Notes: a model not told the origin generated them from the sequence alone. A stretch of 35,904 nt of DNA from Holophagales bacterium (GCA_009837085.1 VXUF01000151.1:1-35904), one strand, 5' to 3'; positions 7,523 through 16,159 are shown, counted from the stretch's first letter. Made by a program: numbers and translations.

Positions 7523-8659
7523 CTACCGGACCAGGAACGCTGCCCATGCCTCCATGACCTCGCGCCGGCGCTCCAGCACGTCGCTGCGGGCGTAGCACTG
7601 CTCGACCTGGCTCCCCACCGCGTGGGCCAGGGCCTGTTCCGCCACCTCGCGGTCGATACCCTCGTCCGAGCACCAGGACCGGAACGAACTACGGAATCCG
7701 TGCGGACTGCAATCGATCCCGAGGTCGTTCAGCAACCGGCCGAACACGGCCGCCCCGACCATCTTCCCCTGGATGCCGGGAAACACGAGCCCTCGACCCC
7801 GGCCACGCAGTCCGTCCGCCCGCTTGAGGACCCCAAGGGCGGCGCTGGAGAGGGGAACCCGGTGCTCCTTGCGGGACTTCATCCGCGAGGCGGGAACCGT
7901 CCACGTCGCCGACTCCAGATCGACCTCCCGCCACCTCGCTCCCCGGACCTCGCCGCTGCGTGCCGCCGTCAGCGCCAGGAAGCGCATCGCCAGCCGCGTT
8001 CCGATCCATGCCCCGGACGCCTGCACCTTCGCCAACGCCTCCCGCAGTTCCTCGGCCGGCAGGTAGCGATGGTGCTTCCGCTTTCTCCGGCCGGCCGGCA
8101 ACACCGCCGAGAGAGTGCTCGTCGGGTCGTCGGCCCGGTAGCCGGCCGCCACGCTCCACGCCATGACGCCGGCGATCCTCTGCCTCAGCCGCTGTCCGGT
8201 CGGCCGCTGCCGTCGCCACAACGGTACCAGGACCCGCATCAGGTCGGCGGTCTGGATCTCGTCCACCGGCAGGTCTCCGAGGCTCGGGAACGCATGGCGC
8301 TCCAGCAGCCGTCTGACGTGCCGTGAGTGCTCCTCTCCCCAGTCGGGAGACTGGATCTCCAGGTACAGCGTCGCGGCTTCCCTGAAGGTCGGGGCATCGG
8401 TCGTTACGGGCGCTCTGGGATCGCCTCCCAGTCTCGCCGTTCTCGTATGCTCGAAGGCGACTTCCCGAGCCTCCTTGAGCGACCGGAACCGCGTCGATCC
8501 CATGCCGACCTCGATCCGCTTCCCCTTGACGACGCCTCTCCAGACCCATCGGGCCTTGCCGGCGGCGGTGACTCTGACCATCAGGCCGTCGCGGTCGTAC
8601 AGCTTGAAGGGTTTGCCGGTGGGTCCGATGGCGTCGAGTTGTCGTTGGGTAAGTGGCAT
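7523..8659 (-). CDS. P4-type tyrosine integrase
   Basis: 378 residues. The N-terminus (about 5-80) has the integrase arm-binding pattern LYDRDGLMVRV...KARWVWRG found in P4-family enzymes. The core-binding domain spans about 90-185 and the catalytic domain 195-378. The catalytic set is complete: R234 (in TAARSGEVR), K264, H320 and R323 (in HGFRSSFR), H346 and the nucleophile Y356 (in EQCYARSD). It therefore looks active for insertion and excision. These integrases usually sit at one end of the element, which places the right junction just beyond 8659. The start ATG at 8659 gives the expected N-terminus. Confidence 0.95.
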   Translation of the reverse strand: MPLTQRQLDAIGPTGKPFKLYDRDGLMVRVTAAGKARWVWRGVVKGKRIEVGMGSTRFRSLKEAREVAFEHTRTARLGGDPRAPVTTDAPTFREAATLYLEIQSPDWGEEHSRHVRRLLERHAFPSLGDLPVDEIQTADLMRVLVPLWRRQRPTGQRLRQRIAGVMAWSVAAGYRADDPTSTLSAVLPAGRRKRKHHRYLPAEELREALAKVQASGAWIGTRLAMRFLALTAARSGEVRGARWREVDLESATWTVPASRMKSRKEHRVPLSSAALGVLKRADGLRGRGRGLVFPGIQGKMVGAAVFGRLLNDLGIDCSPHGFRSSFRSWCSDEGIDREVAEQALAHAVGSQVEQCYARSDVLERRREVMEAWAAFLVR

Positions 8660-8892
8660 GGCGGGATCGTAGCAGAGACGCCCGTATCGTTGCCCTCATC
8701 GTGTCCCCCAGTTCTGCCTTCACTGCTATACGCTGTCACCTGCTCCCACTGCCTTCGATAACCGCTCGCAAACTCTCACTAAATCCAATGAATACTGAAG
8801 TTTAGCTCTATGGATCGGCTCTCTCCCGCACTCGTTTGGCCTCAAGGGCTGTCAACCGATCAACGAGGCTGTGACCTCGGTCGGCGGAGGAC
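8660..8892. other. Integrase upstream region; expected right attachment site
   Basis: 233 bases holding the integrase promoter and, by position, the right att site. The part around 8770-8812 is notably A+T-rich compared with the surroundings. A 28-codon minus-strand frame (8894-8808) starts within the ATG of the next gene and ends in this A+T-rich part; it could be the truncated start of a chromosomal gene cut by insertion, but this is weak. No tRNA gene is visible here. Confidence 0.4.
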
Positions 8893-9261
8893 ATGCCTGA
8901 CCTCAAGGTAGCACGCAGCCGGACGACGATGACACTCGGAAACCAGGGCCCCAACGGCGTGCACGAGACCTTCAAGCGCATCGTCCGGCTGATTCCGGAG
9001 GGTCGCGTGGCGACCTACGGTCAGATCGCCGCGCTGGCGAATCTCCCGCGCAACGCCCGACAGGTGGGCTACGCGCTGGCCCGGCTGAACGACGAGACCG
9101 TGCCGTGGCACCGTGTGGTCAACGTCAGGGGCTCGATCAGCGATCGCGGATTCGACCCGCTCGAGAGCGTGGAACGCCAGCGCTTCCTGCTCCAGGAAGA
9201 GGGCGTCGTCTTCGACCGCCGGGGCCGCATCGACCTGGAACGCTTCGGATGGAGGCCATGA
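8893..9261 (+). CDS. Alkyltransferase-like protein (ATL), non-catalytic MGMT homologue
   Basis: 122 residues from ATG 8893; a second ATG at 8929 begins nearer the conserved region and may be the real start. The fold is that of the O6-alkylguanine-DNA alkyltransferase C-terminal domain: PEGRVATYGQIA (35-46), an RQVGYALARL helix (56-65) and the active-site block. That block reads PWHRVVN (71-77), where true MGMT enzymes have PCHRV. Trp replaces the alkyl-accepting Cys, as in Atl1/YbaZ-type proteins. Known ATLs bind and flip alkylated guanine and pass the lesion to nucleotide excision repair. Its stop overlaps the next ATG (ATGA). The call is confident; start choice is not. Confidence 0.9.
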   Translation: MPDLKVARSRTTMTLGNQGPNGVHETFKRIVRLIPEGRVATYGQIAALANLPRNARQVGYALARLNDETVPWHRVVNVRGSISDRGFDPLESVERQRFLLQEEGVVFDRRGRIDLERFGWRP

Positions 9262-10109
9262 GGGTACTGCTGGCGATCGGGCTGCTCACCGCCGTCGCTT
9301 GCGGCGACACCGGAGGTCCACCGACGGCGCCGCCGCCCGAGGGGATGGTCCGGGTGCCCGCGGGCGCCGTTCCACGTCCCGGCGGGGACCGGCAGGTCGC
9401 CGCCTTCGACCTGGACGCCTACGAAGTGACGAACCGCGACTTCGGCGCGTTCGTCGAAGCGACTGGCTTCATGACGGAAGCCGAGCGCTGGGGCTGGTCA
9501 CTCGTCTTCCATCCGGAAGCCACCGCGAACCCCGAACTGGAGCAGCGGCCGCAAGGGACTCCCTGGTGGCTGGCGGTCGAGGGCACCGACTGGCGCCATC
9601 CCCGCGGACCCGGTTCCGAAGCAGAAGCTGATCTCCCAGCCGTCCATGTGAGCTGGGGCGATGCAAAGGCCTACTGCGAGTGGAGCGGCAAGCGCCTGCC
9701 GACCGAGGCCGAATGGGACCTGGCCGCCGGCGCCCGCAACGCCGGCGAAGGCCACTCCCGCTACCCCTGGGGCAACGAACCCGCACCGGAAGGCGAGTGG
9801 GTTGCGAACGTCTGGCAGGGCGACTTTCCCGGCCGGGACGACGCCGCCGACGGTCACACGTACCTGGCGCCGGTCGGCTCGTATCCGCCGAACGCCCTGG
9901 GCGTCTTCGACCTCGGCGGCAACGTGTGGGAGTGGTGCGACGACTGGTACCACCCCGGAGGCGCAGGCGGCGAGAAGGTCCTGAAGGGCGGCTCCTGGCT
10001 CTGCGCGGCGAGCTACTGCGAGGGCTACCGGAACGCGAACCGGAACCACTCCGCGCCCGACTCCGGCCTCGACAACACCGGCTTCCGCTGCGCCCGCAGC
10101 CTGCGCTGA
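9258..10109 (+). CDS. Formylglycine-generating enzyme, predicted lipoprotein
   Basis: 283 residues from the ATG at 9258, which overlaps the ATL stop. The start is a lipoprotein-like signal: MRVLLAIGLLTAVAC with Cys15 as the likely lipidated residue. The rest is the FGE-sulfatase fold: YEVTNRDFGAFV early, KRLPTEAEWDLAA in the middle, then LGGNVWEWCDDWY and GGSWLCAASYC. Cys249 and Cys254 have the same C-x4-C spacing as the copper-binding active-site pair of human SUMF1, so this may be a true sulfatase-activating enzyme rather than one of the many cysteine-less relatives. It would convert a sulfatase Cys to formylglycine. No sulfatase gene is in the window. Export of an FGE is unusual, so the signal deserves checking. 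Confidence 0.85.
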   Translation: MRVLLAIGLLTAVACGDTGGPPTAPPPEGMVRVPAGAVPRPGGDRQVAAFDLDAYEVTNRDFGAFVEATGFMTEAERWGWSLVFHPEATANPELEQRPQGTPWWLAVEGTDWRHPRGPGSEAEADLPAVHVSWGDAKAYCEWSGKRLPTEAEWDLAAGARNAGEGHSRYPWGNEPAPEGEWVANVWQGDFPGRDDAADGHTYLAPVGSYPPNALGVFDLGGNVWEWCDDWYHPGGAGGEKVLKGGSWLCAASYCEGYRNANRNHSAPDSGLDNTGFRCARSLR

Positions 10110-10373
10110 TCACCTGAACGCCACACGCGCCGATCGTGGCCAGCGGAGACGCTGGCGCACCCGGCGTGCGGCCGCATTGGGCCGAGCGTTCACGGATTCC
10201 TGAAACTTCCAATAGTTCAGTTATATTTCGAAAAGAAAAACTCCCGCAACGAAGGTTTTCGTGCTATTGTCCCATTCTCGTTTCATTTCGTACCGGCTGA
10301 TCGGCGACACTTCGGCCCAATGCAGAGCCCGCACGCGTCAGCAGATCACCCCGATTCAGCGAGGAGAGACCGA
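10110..10373 (+). other. Intergenic region with hairpin repeat and A+T-rich mvaS leader
   Basis: 264 bases. A copy of the dispersed hairpin repeat lies near the start (10139-10162). Bases about 10200-10300 are strikingly A+T-rich for this genome and probably hold the mvaS promoter, though no convincing -35/-10 pair can be assigned by eye. A purine-rich ribosome site (GAGGAGA) precedes the mvaS ATG. Confidence 0.5.
10139..10162 (+). repeat. Dispersed hairpin repeat, copy A (diverged)
   Basis: Stem GCCAGCG / CGCTGGC around a GAGA loop, then GCACCC. The same hairpin with GCCGGCG / CGCCGGC stems follows genes at 17662 and 20858. One stem pair differs on both sides (A-T here, G-C there), so pairing is preserved. 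Confidence 0.65.
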
Positions 10374-11477
10374 ATGACCAAGATCGACACCGGCATCGCT
10401 TCCATCGGACTCCACCTGCCGCCTCTGGCCATGCCGGTGGAGGAACTCGCGTCGCTCCGCGGCGTCGACCCGGACAAGTACCGCATCGGGCTGGGCTGCT
10501 CCGAGATCTCCCTCTGCCCGCCGGAGTTCAGCATCGTCGACCTGGCCTCCGAGGCGGCCCGGCGCGCGCTTTCCCGCTGGGAGGGCGACCTGGAGGACAT
10601 CGGCATGATCGCCGTCGGCACGGAGACCGCGGTCGACATGAGCCGGCCCCTCTCCGCCTTCGTGGCCGAGGAGCTCGGCCTCGCCGGGAACATCCGTTCC
10701 TACGAGGTCAAGCACGCCTGCTACGGCGGTACGCTGGCCCTGCGTCAGGCCTGCGAGTGGCGCATGTCCGGCGCCGCGCGCGACAAGGCGGCCCTGGTCG
10801 TCGCCGCCGACATCGCCCTCTACGAGCAGGGCGACCCCGGTGAACCGACCCAGGGCGCCGGCGCCGTGGCCTTCGTCGTGGAGCGTCCCGAGATCGCTTC
10901 CGTGGGAGTCGAGTCCCACGCCTGGAGCCAGCCGGCGTTCGACTTCTACCGCCCGGTTGGCGAGGCCTATCCGCGGGTCGACGGCAAGCTCAGCCTCGAG
11001 TGCTACAAGAAGGCGGCCCAGGAGTGCTTCTCCGCCCTCACCCGGGGAGAGAACCCGGCCGACGTGCTGGAGCAGTTCTCCGCGATCTGCTTCCACGTGC
11101 CGTTCCCGAAGATGGTCAAGAAGGCGTTCCACATGGTCGGTGAGGTCGCTGGCTGGACGGCCGAGCGGATCGAGCAGATCTACGGCGACAAGGTCGAACC
11201 GGCAATGCGCTGGAACCGGCTCTCCGGCAACTCGTACACGGCCTCGCTCTGGATCGCGGTCGCGAACGCCCTGCAGGGCCTGAAGACCGGCGAACAGGTG
11301 GCCGCCTTCTCGTACGGTTCCGGCTTCGGCTCCGAAATCCTCTCCCTGATCGCGGGCCCGCGCGCCGCCGAAGGCGCCTGGGGTCAGGACATCAAGCGGG
11401 ACGTCGAAAGCCGCCGTCGCGTCGACGGCAGCGGCTACAACCTCCTGCGCGCAGCAGTTCGTACGGCGGCCGCGTAA
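10374..11477 (+). CDS. mvaS: Hydroxymethylglutaryl-CoA synthase
   Basis: 367 residues from the ATG at 10374, preceded by GAGGAGA at good spacing. The three catalytic residues of the family are visible: Glu84 in VGTETAVD, the acyl-accepting Cys116 in VKHACYGGT, and His241 in CFHVPFPKM. The late GNSYTASLW block is also typical. The enzyme condenses acetyl-CoA and acetoacetyl-CoA to HMG-CoA, the entry to the mevalonate route. No other mevalonate gene is near, so a role in polyketide beta-branching cannot be excluded, although no acyl carrier or ketosynthase genes are seen either. A strong hairpin lies just after the gene. Confidence 0.92.
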   Translation: MTKIDTGIASIGLHLPPLAMPVEELASLRGVDPDKYRIGLGCSEISLCPPEFSIVDLASEAARRALSRWEGDLEDIGMIAVGTETAVDMSRPLSAFVAEELGLAGNIRSYEVKHACYGGTLALRQACEWRMSGAARDKAALVVAADIALYEQGDPGEPTQGAGAVAFVVERPEIASVGVESHAWSQPAFDFYRPVGEAYPRVDGKLSLECYKKAAQECFSALTRGENPADVLEQFSAICFHVPFPKMVKKAFHMVGEVAGWTAERIEQIYGDKVEPAMRWNRLSGNSYTASLWIAVANALQGLKTGEQVAAFSYGSGFGSEILSLIAGPRAAEGAWGQDIKRDVESRRRVDGSGYNLLRAAVRTAAA

Positions 11478-11505
11478 GTCGACCCGCGGACGCCGGCCCC
11501 TCAGG

Positions 11506-11544
11506 TGGCCGGGCTACGGTTCTACGGATCCCGTAGCCCGGCCA
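11506..11544. terminator. Bidirectional terminator-like hairpin
   Basis: TGGCCGGGCTACGG (11506-11519) and CCGTAGCCCGGCCA (11531-11544) form a perfect 14-bp stem with an 11-base loop. It sits between the convergent mvaS and peptidase genes, and the peptidase stop codon lies in its loop. There is no long T-run, so termination is inferred from position and stem strength. Confidence 0.7.
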
Positions 11545-13752
11545 TCTGTTCCAACTGCTCCGCGTAGGCGGCCAGTACGCCGGCGGTGATGTCGATCTGC
11601 CATTGGGCCTCGTCCCAATCGCGCTGCTCGATCGCCTCCCGCACTCCCGGCAACGTCTTCACACCGTAGCCGGTGTACATGCCCGGCGCATAGAGATGAT
11701 GCCGGAACCAGGGCCGACGCGGCAGACCCTCGCTCCGGGTCAGCCGGCGCTCGCTCTTTGTGACCAACTCGTCGAGCGTCACCTGGGTGGCCACGTCGCC
11801 AACTACGGACGGCCTCCGCCAGCGCGCGATCAGCGACCTTCGCCGCCAGCGCAAGACGATCGTGCGCGTTCCTTAACGGCGCGAAGTTCAGGTGCGGCGC
11901 CGGCGGATCACCCTCCGGCTCGACGAACGGTTTCGTCGGATCGGCCGCCAGGCGCAGGGCGGCGCTGTCGAGAAGCTCGTTCTCGCGCTCGATCTTCCGG
12001 CGCTCCTCGTCGGCCAGGTCCGCCACCTCGTTGATGTAGCGGCCGGCGGTCGCGGCCGTCGCGCCGAACTCGAACGGGAGCACGTCGGCGTTGGCGAGCC
12101 GCAGCGTCAGACGCAGCCCGGTGCGGGCAAGCACGGCGCCGTAGACCGCACCGGGGTCGACGAACCGACGGAAGAAGTCGAACGTGTCGAAAGCGGTGTG
12201 GTACTCGCCGCCTGAGCCTTCGCCGCCGTAGCCGACATTCAGCGACGACACGCCGAGGTGCTGCAGGAACGGAGAGTAGTCCGAGCCCGATCCCAGGGCC
12301 GCGATTCGCAGTCTTCCCGAGGACTGGAGCCGCTCGTACTCCGTGCGGTTGCCGTTGACCCGCCGGAACGCGAGCAGACGTTCGCCCACGCTGACACCCG
12401 TCTGCGGATCCTCGACTTCGCCGGCGACCTGATTGACCAGGGTCTCGAGGGCGTGCGAGCCGCCCGCGCGCAGGAAACCGCGGCTGTTCGAGTCCGAGTT
12501 GATGTAGACGGCCGCGTGCTCGCGCAGGGCCTCGGCGTGGTGCTCGGCCCACTCGGTCGAACCGAGCAGGCCCGGTTCCTCGGCGTCCCAGGCGGCGTAG
12601 ACGACCGTGCGCCGCGGCGGGAGGCCTTCCCGGGCCAGCCGTCCGAGCGCCTTCGCCTCGGCCATCAGGCCAACCAGACCGCTGATCGGATCCCGGGCAC
12701 CGATCACCCAGGCGTCGTGGTGGTTGCCCCGCAGGATCCACTGGTCCGGCCTCTCCGTGCCCGGCATGCGGGCGATCACGTTGTGCGCCGGCGCCAGACT
12801 CCAGTCGAACTCGAGCTGGAGCCGCACCCGGGCCGGACCCGGACCGATCCGGTAGGTGATCGGCAGACCGCCCCGCCACGCGCCCGGCGCGGTTTCGCCC
12901 CCCCAGCGCTTCTAGCAGCGGCTGCGCGTCCCGCCAGGCGATCGGCAGCACCGGGATCCGCATCAACGTGTCCGCGTCCTCCCGCGTGAGCCGCGGCTCG
13001 CCTTCGACGGCGCCCCGCATCGGCGTCAGCGGATCGCCCGGACGGAGCGGAAGGTCGAGCACCGAACCCCGCTGCACGGCGGTCGAGTGCTTGAACGAGC
13101 CGTCCGGATACCCGGCGCCCTGGCTGTAGCCGTCGTCGCCCGGGTCGTTGAAGATGAGGCATCCGATCGCACCGCGCTCGTAGGCGACCTTCGGCTTGAT
13201 CCCGCGCCAGGAGCCCCCGTAGCGGACGATCACGATCTTCCCCCGGACGTCGATGCCCAGCCGCTCCAGCACCTCGTAGTCCTCGGGCACGCCCCGGTTC
13301 ACGTAGACCAGCTCCCCGGTGACGTCGCCGTCGGCCGAGAAGGCGTTGAAGGGCGGCAAGCCTTCGGCCACCGCGACTTCCGCGGTGCCGTCGCCCGCCG
13401 CCGGCTCCTCGACGAGCGAGGCCTCGAACCGTGTCGGCTCCAGCAGGGTCAGCGACCGCAGCCGCGGGGTCGGGAAGAGAACGTCGAAGGTCTCGATCTC
13501 GGCTTCGAAGCCCCACTGCCTGAACCGCTCCACCATCCAGCGCGCGTTCGCTTCCGTCTGCGGCGCCCCGGCATGATGCGGCCGCGGGGTCATCAGCCGG
13601 TTCCACTCGAGCAGCTCGTCCGCGACGATCCAATCGTCGGCCCGCTGCTCCATCTCGCGCTGCGCCTCGACGCGGTCGGGATGGAATCCGATCAGCTCCT
13701 GGGCGCCGGCCGGCGCGGCGACAAGGAGAAGGGTCAACAGTAAACGTCTCAC
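11522..13752 (-). pseudogene. M28 glutamate-carboxypeptidase-like zinc peptidase, two frameshifts
   Basis: The product resembles PSMA-type carboxypeptidases: signal peptide (RRLLLTLLLVAAPAGAQ), a protease-associated domain, then the M28 zinc site GNHHDAW, WDAEEPGLLG, YINSDSN and GGEYHTAFDT. The C-terminal dimerisation domain has GLPRRPWFRHHLYAPG. The start is GTG 13752, with GGGAGG six bases before it and one base after the folD stop. The gene is read in three frames. The first change is at a run of seven C (12898-12904; removing one restores the frame). The second lies near 11801-11815. All zinc-ligand motifs survive across the breaks, so decay is recent or the indels are sequence errors. 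The family call is firm; pseudogene status is not. Confidence 0.75.
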
Positions 13753-13753
13753 T

Positions 13754-14611
13754 TCACGCCTCCCGATCCGCCGCCGCCAGCACCGTGTTCCGTAGCAGCA
13801 TCGCCACCGTCGTCGGACCGACACCGCCAAGCCGCGGTGTGATCCAGCTCGCCACCTCGCCGACGGACTCGTCGACGTCGGGCAGGAGCTTCCTGCCCTC
13901 CCAACTGATGCCGCCGCTGACGACGACGGCGCCCGGCTTGATCATCTCCGGTTTCACGAAGCGCGGCACGCCGAGCGCCGCGACCACGATGTCGGCGCGG
14001 CGCGTGAACGGGGTCACGTCCCTGGCGCCGGTGTGCACGACCGTGATCACGGCGTTCGCGCCCGGCTGCTTGAGGGTGAGCAGCAGCGCGAGCGGCCGAC
14101 CCAGAGTGGGCCCCCGGCCCAGGACGACCACCTCACGGCCGCCGATGTCGATCCCGTAGTGCATCAGCATCGCCTGGATCCCGGCCGGCGTGCAGGGCAC
14201 CGGGCCCTTCTCCTGTAGCACCAGCTTGCCGAGGTTCACCGGATGCAGACCATCCGCGTCCTTCTTCGGGTCCATGCGGGCGAGAGCTTCGTTGAAGTCG
14301 AAGCCGGAAGGCACCGGGTGCTGGATGATGTAGGCGTCGACTTCGGGGTCCTCGTTGAAACGGTCGACGGCGGCGAGCAGCTCCTCCTGGCCGGCGTCCG
14401 CCGGCACCTGTTCGTGGAATGAGGCGACGCCGACCTCCTCGCAGGTTTCGTGCTTCTTGCGCACGTAGCCCGCGGAGGCCGCGTCGTCACCAACCAGAAT
14501 CGTCCCCAGGCCCGGTTTGACGCCCGCGGCGGCGAGTTCCTCGACCCGTTCCGCGACTTCCGCCAGCACGGCCTCGGCCACCGGTTGGCCTGCGAGAAGT
14601 TGAGCCGTCAT
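13754..14611 (-). CDS. folD: Methylene-THF dehydrogenase / methenyl-THF cyclohydrolase
   Basis: 285 residues, the usual FolD length, from the ATG at 14611. That ATG overlaps the stop of the nitrile hydratase accessory gene (ATGA). The active-site pair is Tyr49 and Lys53 in GYVRKKHETCEEVG. The substrate loop is DGLHPVNLG, the dinucleotide-binding segment is GRGPTLGRPLALLL, and the end has GGVGPTTVAMLLRNT. It interconverts 5,10-methylene-THF and 10-formyl-THF in one-carbon metabolism. The link to nitrile hydratase upstream and to the peptidase downstream seems positional rather than functional. A longer upstream frame exists but overlaps the accessory gene and lacks FolD features. Confidence 0.95.
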   Translation of the reverse strand: MTAQLLAGQPVAEAVLAEVAERVEELAAAGVKPGLGTILVGDDAASAGYVRKKHETCEEVGVASFHEQVPADAGQEELLAAVDRFNEDPEVDAYIIQHPVPSGFDFNEALARMDPKKDADGLHPVNLGKLVLQEKGPVPCTPAGIQAMLMHYGIDIGGREVVVLGRGPTLGRPLALLLTLKQPGANAVITVVHTGARDVTPFTRRADIVVAALGVPRFVKPEMIKPGAVVVSGGISWEGRKLLPDVDESVGEVASWITPRLGGVGPTTVAMLLRNTVLAAADREA

Positions 14612-14991
14612 TCGTCGTTCTCCATCGAGTGTTCGTGGTGATGGTCGCGGTCGTGGCGGTGATCGTGGCCGTGCGGCCGAGCCGCGAACTGTCCGGTCAG
14701 GCGGTCGATCTCCGGCACCGCGACAAGTCCCGCCGCTTCGAGCGAGTCCTCGAGAGCCTCCTGCCAGCGCAGCCAGTAGCTCCACTCCTCGTCGCGAGCG
14801 GTTGCTTCCCAGGCAGCGATCGCGCCGATCAGGCGGCCGCGGAACGCTTCCCAGTCGAGGCGGCCGGCCTCCACCAGGGCCATCGTCAGCCCGAACAGGC
14901 GGCTCTCCCAGGGCGCGCTGAACGCCAGTTCCCCGTTTTCGCGCGGTGGCGCGGCGGCACCGTCTTCGTCGAGGCGGACAGGCAGACCCAT
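14608..14991 (-). CDS. Nitrile hydratase accessory protein with His-rich tail
   Basis: 127 residues. The body matches the small nitrile hydratase activator family: FSAPWESRLFGLTMALVEAG near the start, then LDWEAFRGRLIGAI and EEWSYWLRWQEALEDSL. Such proteins help load the metal into the alpha subunit. The C-terminus is a His/Asp cluster (HGHDHRHDRDHHHEH), which would suit cobalt delivery and agrees with the cobalt-type alpha subunit. The start is the ATG at 14991, eight bases after the nthA stop; the longer frame upstream overlaps nthA and is not protein-like. The stop overlaps the folD ATG. Confidence 0.88.
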   Translation of the reverse strand: MGLPVRLDEDGAAAPPRENGELAFSAPWESRLFGLTMALVEAGRLDWEAFRGRLIGAIAAWEATARDEEWSYWLRWQEALEDSLEAAGLVAVPEIDRLTGQFAARPHGHDHRHDRDHHHEHSMENDE

Positions 14992-14999
14992 CTCGCGCG

Positions 15000-15569
15000 C
15001 TACAACTGCTCGACGCCGATCATCGAGTCGCGGGTGACGAGAGCGGCCAGATCCTCGACGCCCAGGCCGTCCGTGCCCCTCGGCCGTTGCGGCAGGACCA
15101 TGTAGCGCACCTCGGCACTCGAGTCCCAGACCCGCACTTCGACGTCCGCCGGCAGGTCGAGCCCCAGTTCTGCGAGAAGCCGCCGCGGTTCCCGCACCGC
15201 GCGCGACCGGTAGGCGGCCGACTTGTACCAGGCCGGCGGCAGTCCGAGCACCGCCCACGGGTAGCACGAGCAGAGCGTGCAGACGATCAGGTTGTGGACG
15301 GACTCCGTGTTCTCCTTGACCACCAGACGGGCGACGTGGGCGTCCGTGTTGTCGCCGAAGCCCAATTCCCTGATGGCGGGCATCCCGTCCTCAAGCAGCC
15401 GCGCCCTGAACGCAGGGTCGGTCCAGGCCTTGGCCACCACCCGGGAGCCGCGCAGCGGCCCGATGTCCTGCTCGTAGCGTTCGACCAAGGCGTCGACGGC
15501 CGCGGACTTGACCAGCCCCTTCTCCACCAGCAGCGTCTCGATCGCCTCGGTGCGTAGTGCCATCGTCAT
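15000..15569 (-). CDS. nthA: Nitrile hydratase alpha subunit, cobalt type
   Basis: 189 residues. The metal claw is [10 protein letters not shown], giving Cys97, Cys100, Ser101 and Cys102. Thr after the first Cys marks the cobalt class (iron enzymes have Ser there). Two of the cysteines are normally oxidised after translation. Downstream, [19 protein letters not shown] and [20 protein letters not shown] are standard for the subunit. It hydrates nitriles to amides together with the beta subunit. The ATG at 15569 overlaps the nthB stop (ATGA) and GGAGG lies just before it. A long extension of this frame upstream lies antisense to the aminotransferase and is rejected. Confidence 0.96.
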   Translation of the reverse strand: MTMALRTEAIETLLVEKGLVKSAAVDALVERYEQDIGPLRGSRVVAKAWTDPAFRARLLEDGMPAIRELGFGDNTDAHVARLVVKENTESVHNLIVCTLCSCYPWAVLGLPPAWYKSAAYRSRAVREPRRLLAELGLDLPADVEVRVWDSSAEVRYMVLPQRPRGTDGLGVEDLAALVTRDSMIGVEQL

Positions 15570-16159
15570 TCGAGAACCTCCAGGTACGGCTCGAACAGAT
15601 CGATGTAGACGGTGGCGCCGGCTTCCGCCTCCTCGCCCCAGAGCTCCCGGCTGTCGAAGGCGACGGTGTAGAGGTACTCCGGCGACTCGCCCCGGCCCTC
15701 GGCGTTCGTGTCGGGATAGACGCAGGCCGGATGGACCTCGGCGATCACTCCCCTCCGATCGCGGGCGTAGCCGGGCAGCCGCGTGTGCCCCTGCGGGTGC
15801 CGGTTCCAGGTGCGCACCGCGTCGCCGACCGCGAACCGGGCCTCGCGGTCGACCTCGCGCACAACCGAGCCCACGTGATCGGGCCGCTCGACCGCCGCGT
15901 CGCCGCCCAGCCGCTCGGCCGCCAGCGTCTCGAGCGCGTAGAGCCAGCGGCCGTAGTAGCCGTCCGCAAGGTAGCGGTCCGCCGGCATCCGCTCGACCGC
16001 ATGACGGAAGGCGTCGAGGTTCGCCAGGCCGGCCCCGATGGCGTAGCCCGCCAGGGCGCAGACCCGGCCCTGCCAGGCCTCCGGGAACAGGGCCTCGTCC
16101 GGACGCCGGTCCACGGCGCCGAAGCCGTGCATCCCGCCCATGTCGTGGATTCCGTTCAT
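15566..16159 (-). CDS. nthB: Nitrile hydratase beta subunit
   Basis: 197 residues, beginning with the hallmark [14 protein letters not shown]. The C-terminal SH3-like half has [23 protein letters not shown] and, after it, [14 protein letters not shown]. It is first in the operon, with beta before alpha, an order common in cobalt-type loci. It is shorter than many beta subunits (roughly 220 residues), the difference falling in the middle. The promoter must lie in the 64 bases before it, shared with the divergent aminotransferase gene. Confidence 0.95.
   Translation of the reverse strand: MNGIHDMGGMHGFGAVDRRPDEALFPEAWQGRVCALAGYAIGAGLANLDAFRHAVERMPADRYLADGYYGRWLYALETLAAERLGGDAAVERPDHVGSVVREVDREARFAVGDAVRTWNRHPQGHTRLPGYARDRRGVIAEVHPACVYPDTNAEGRGESPEYLYTVAFDSRELWGEEAEAGATVYIDLFEPYLEVLE

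Larger units (their letters stand above)
1..8800. mobile_element. Right-hand part of an integrated mobile element (IME/ICE-like)
   Basis: Every supported gene from the left edge to the integrase lies on the minus strand. The set is integrase, element-specific winged-helix protein, conjugative coupling ATPase, and a restriction-like cargo operon. The integrase is the rightmost gene and the first clear chromosomal-type gene begins at 8893, so the right junction should lie between 8660 and 8892. No duplicated attachment core could be seen because the left end is outside the window. No relaxase is visible here; either it lies to the left or the element is mobilised in trans. The exact right boundary is an estimate. 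Confidence 0.7.

Noticed and set aside
6559..7557. 332-residue plus-strand frame
   Set aside because: Antisense to the winged-helix protein; no protein-like features.
8660..8892. tRNA gene as integration target
   Set aside because: No cloverleaf or T-loop sequence is visible on either strand near the integrase.
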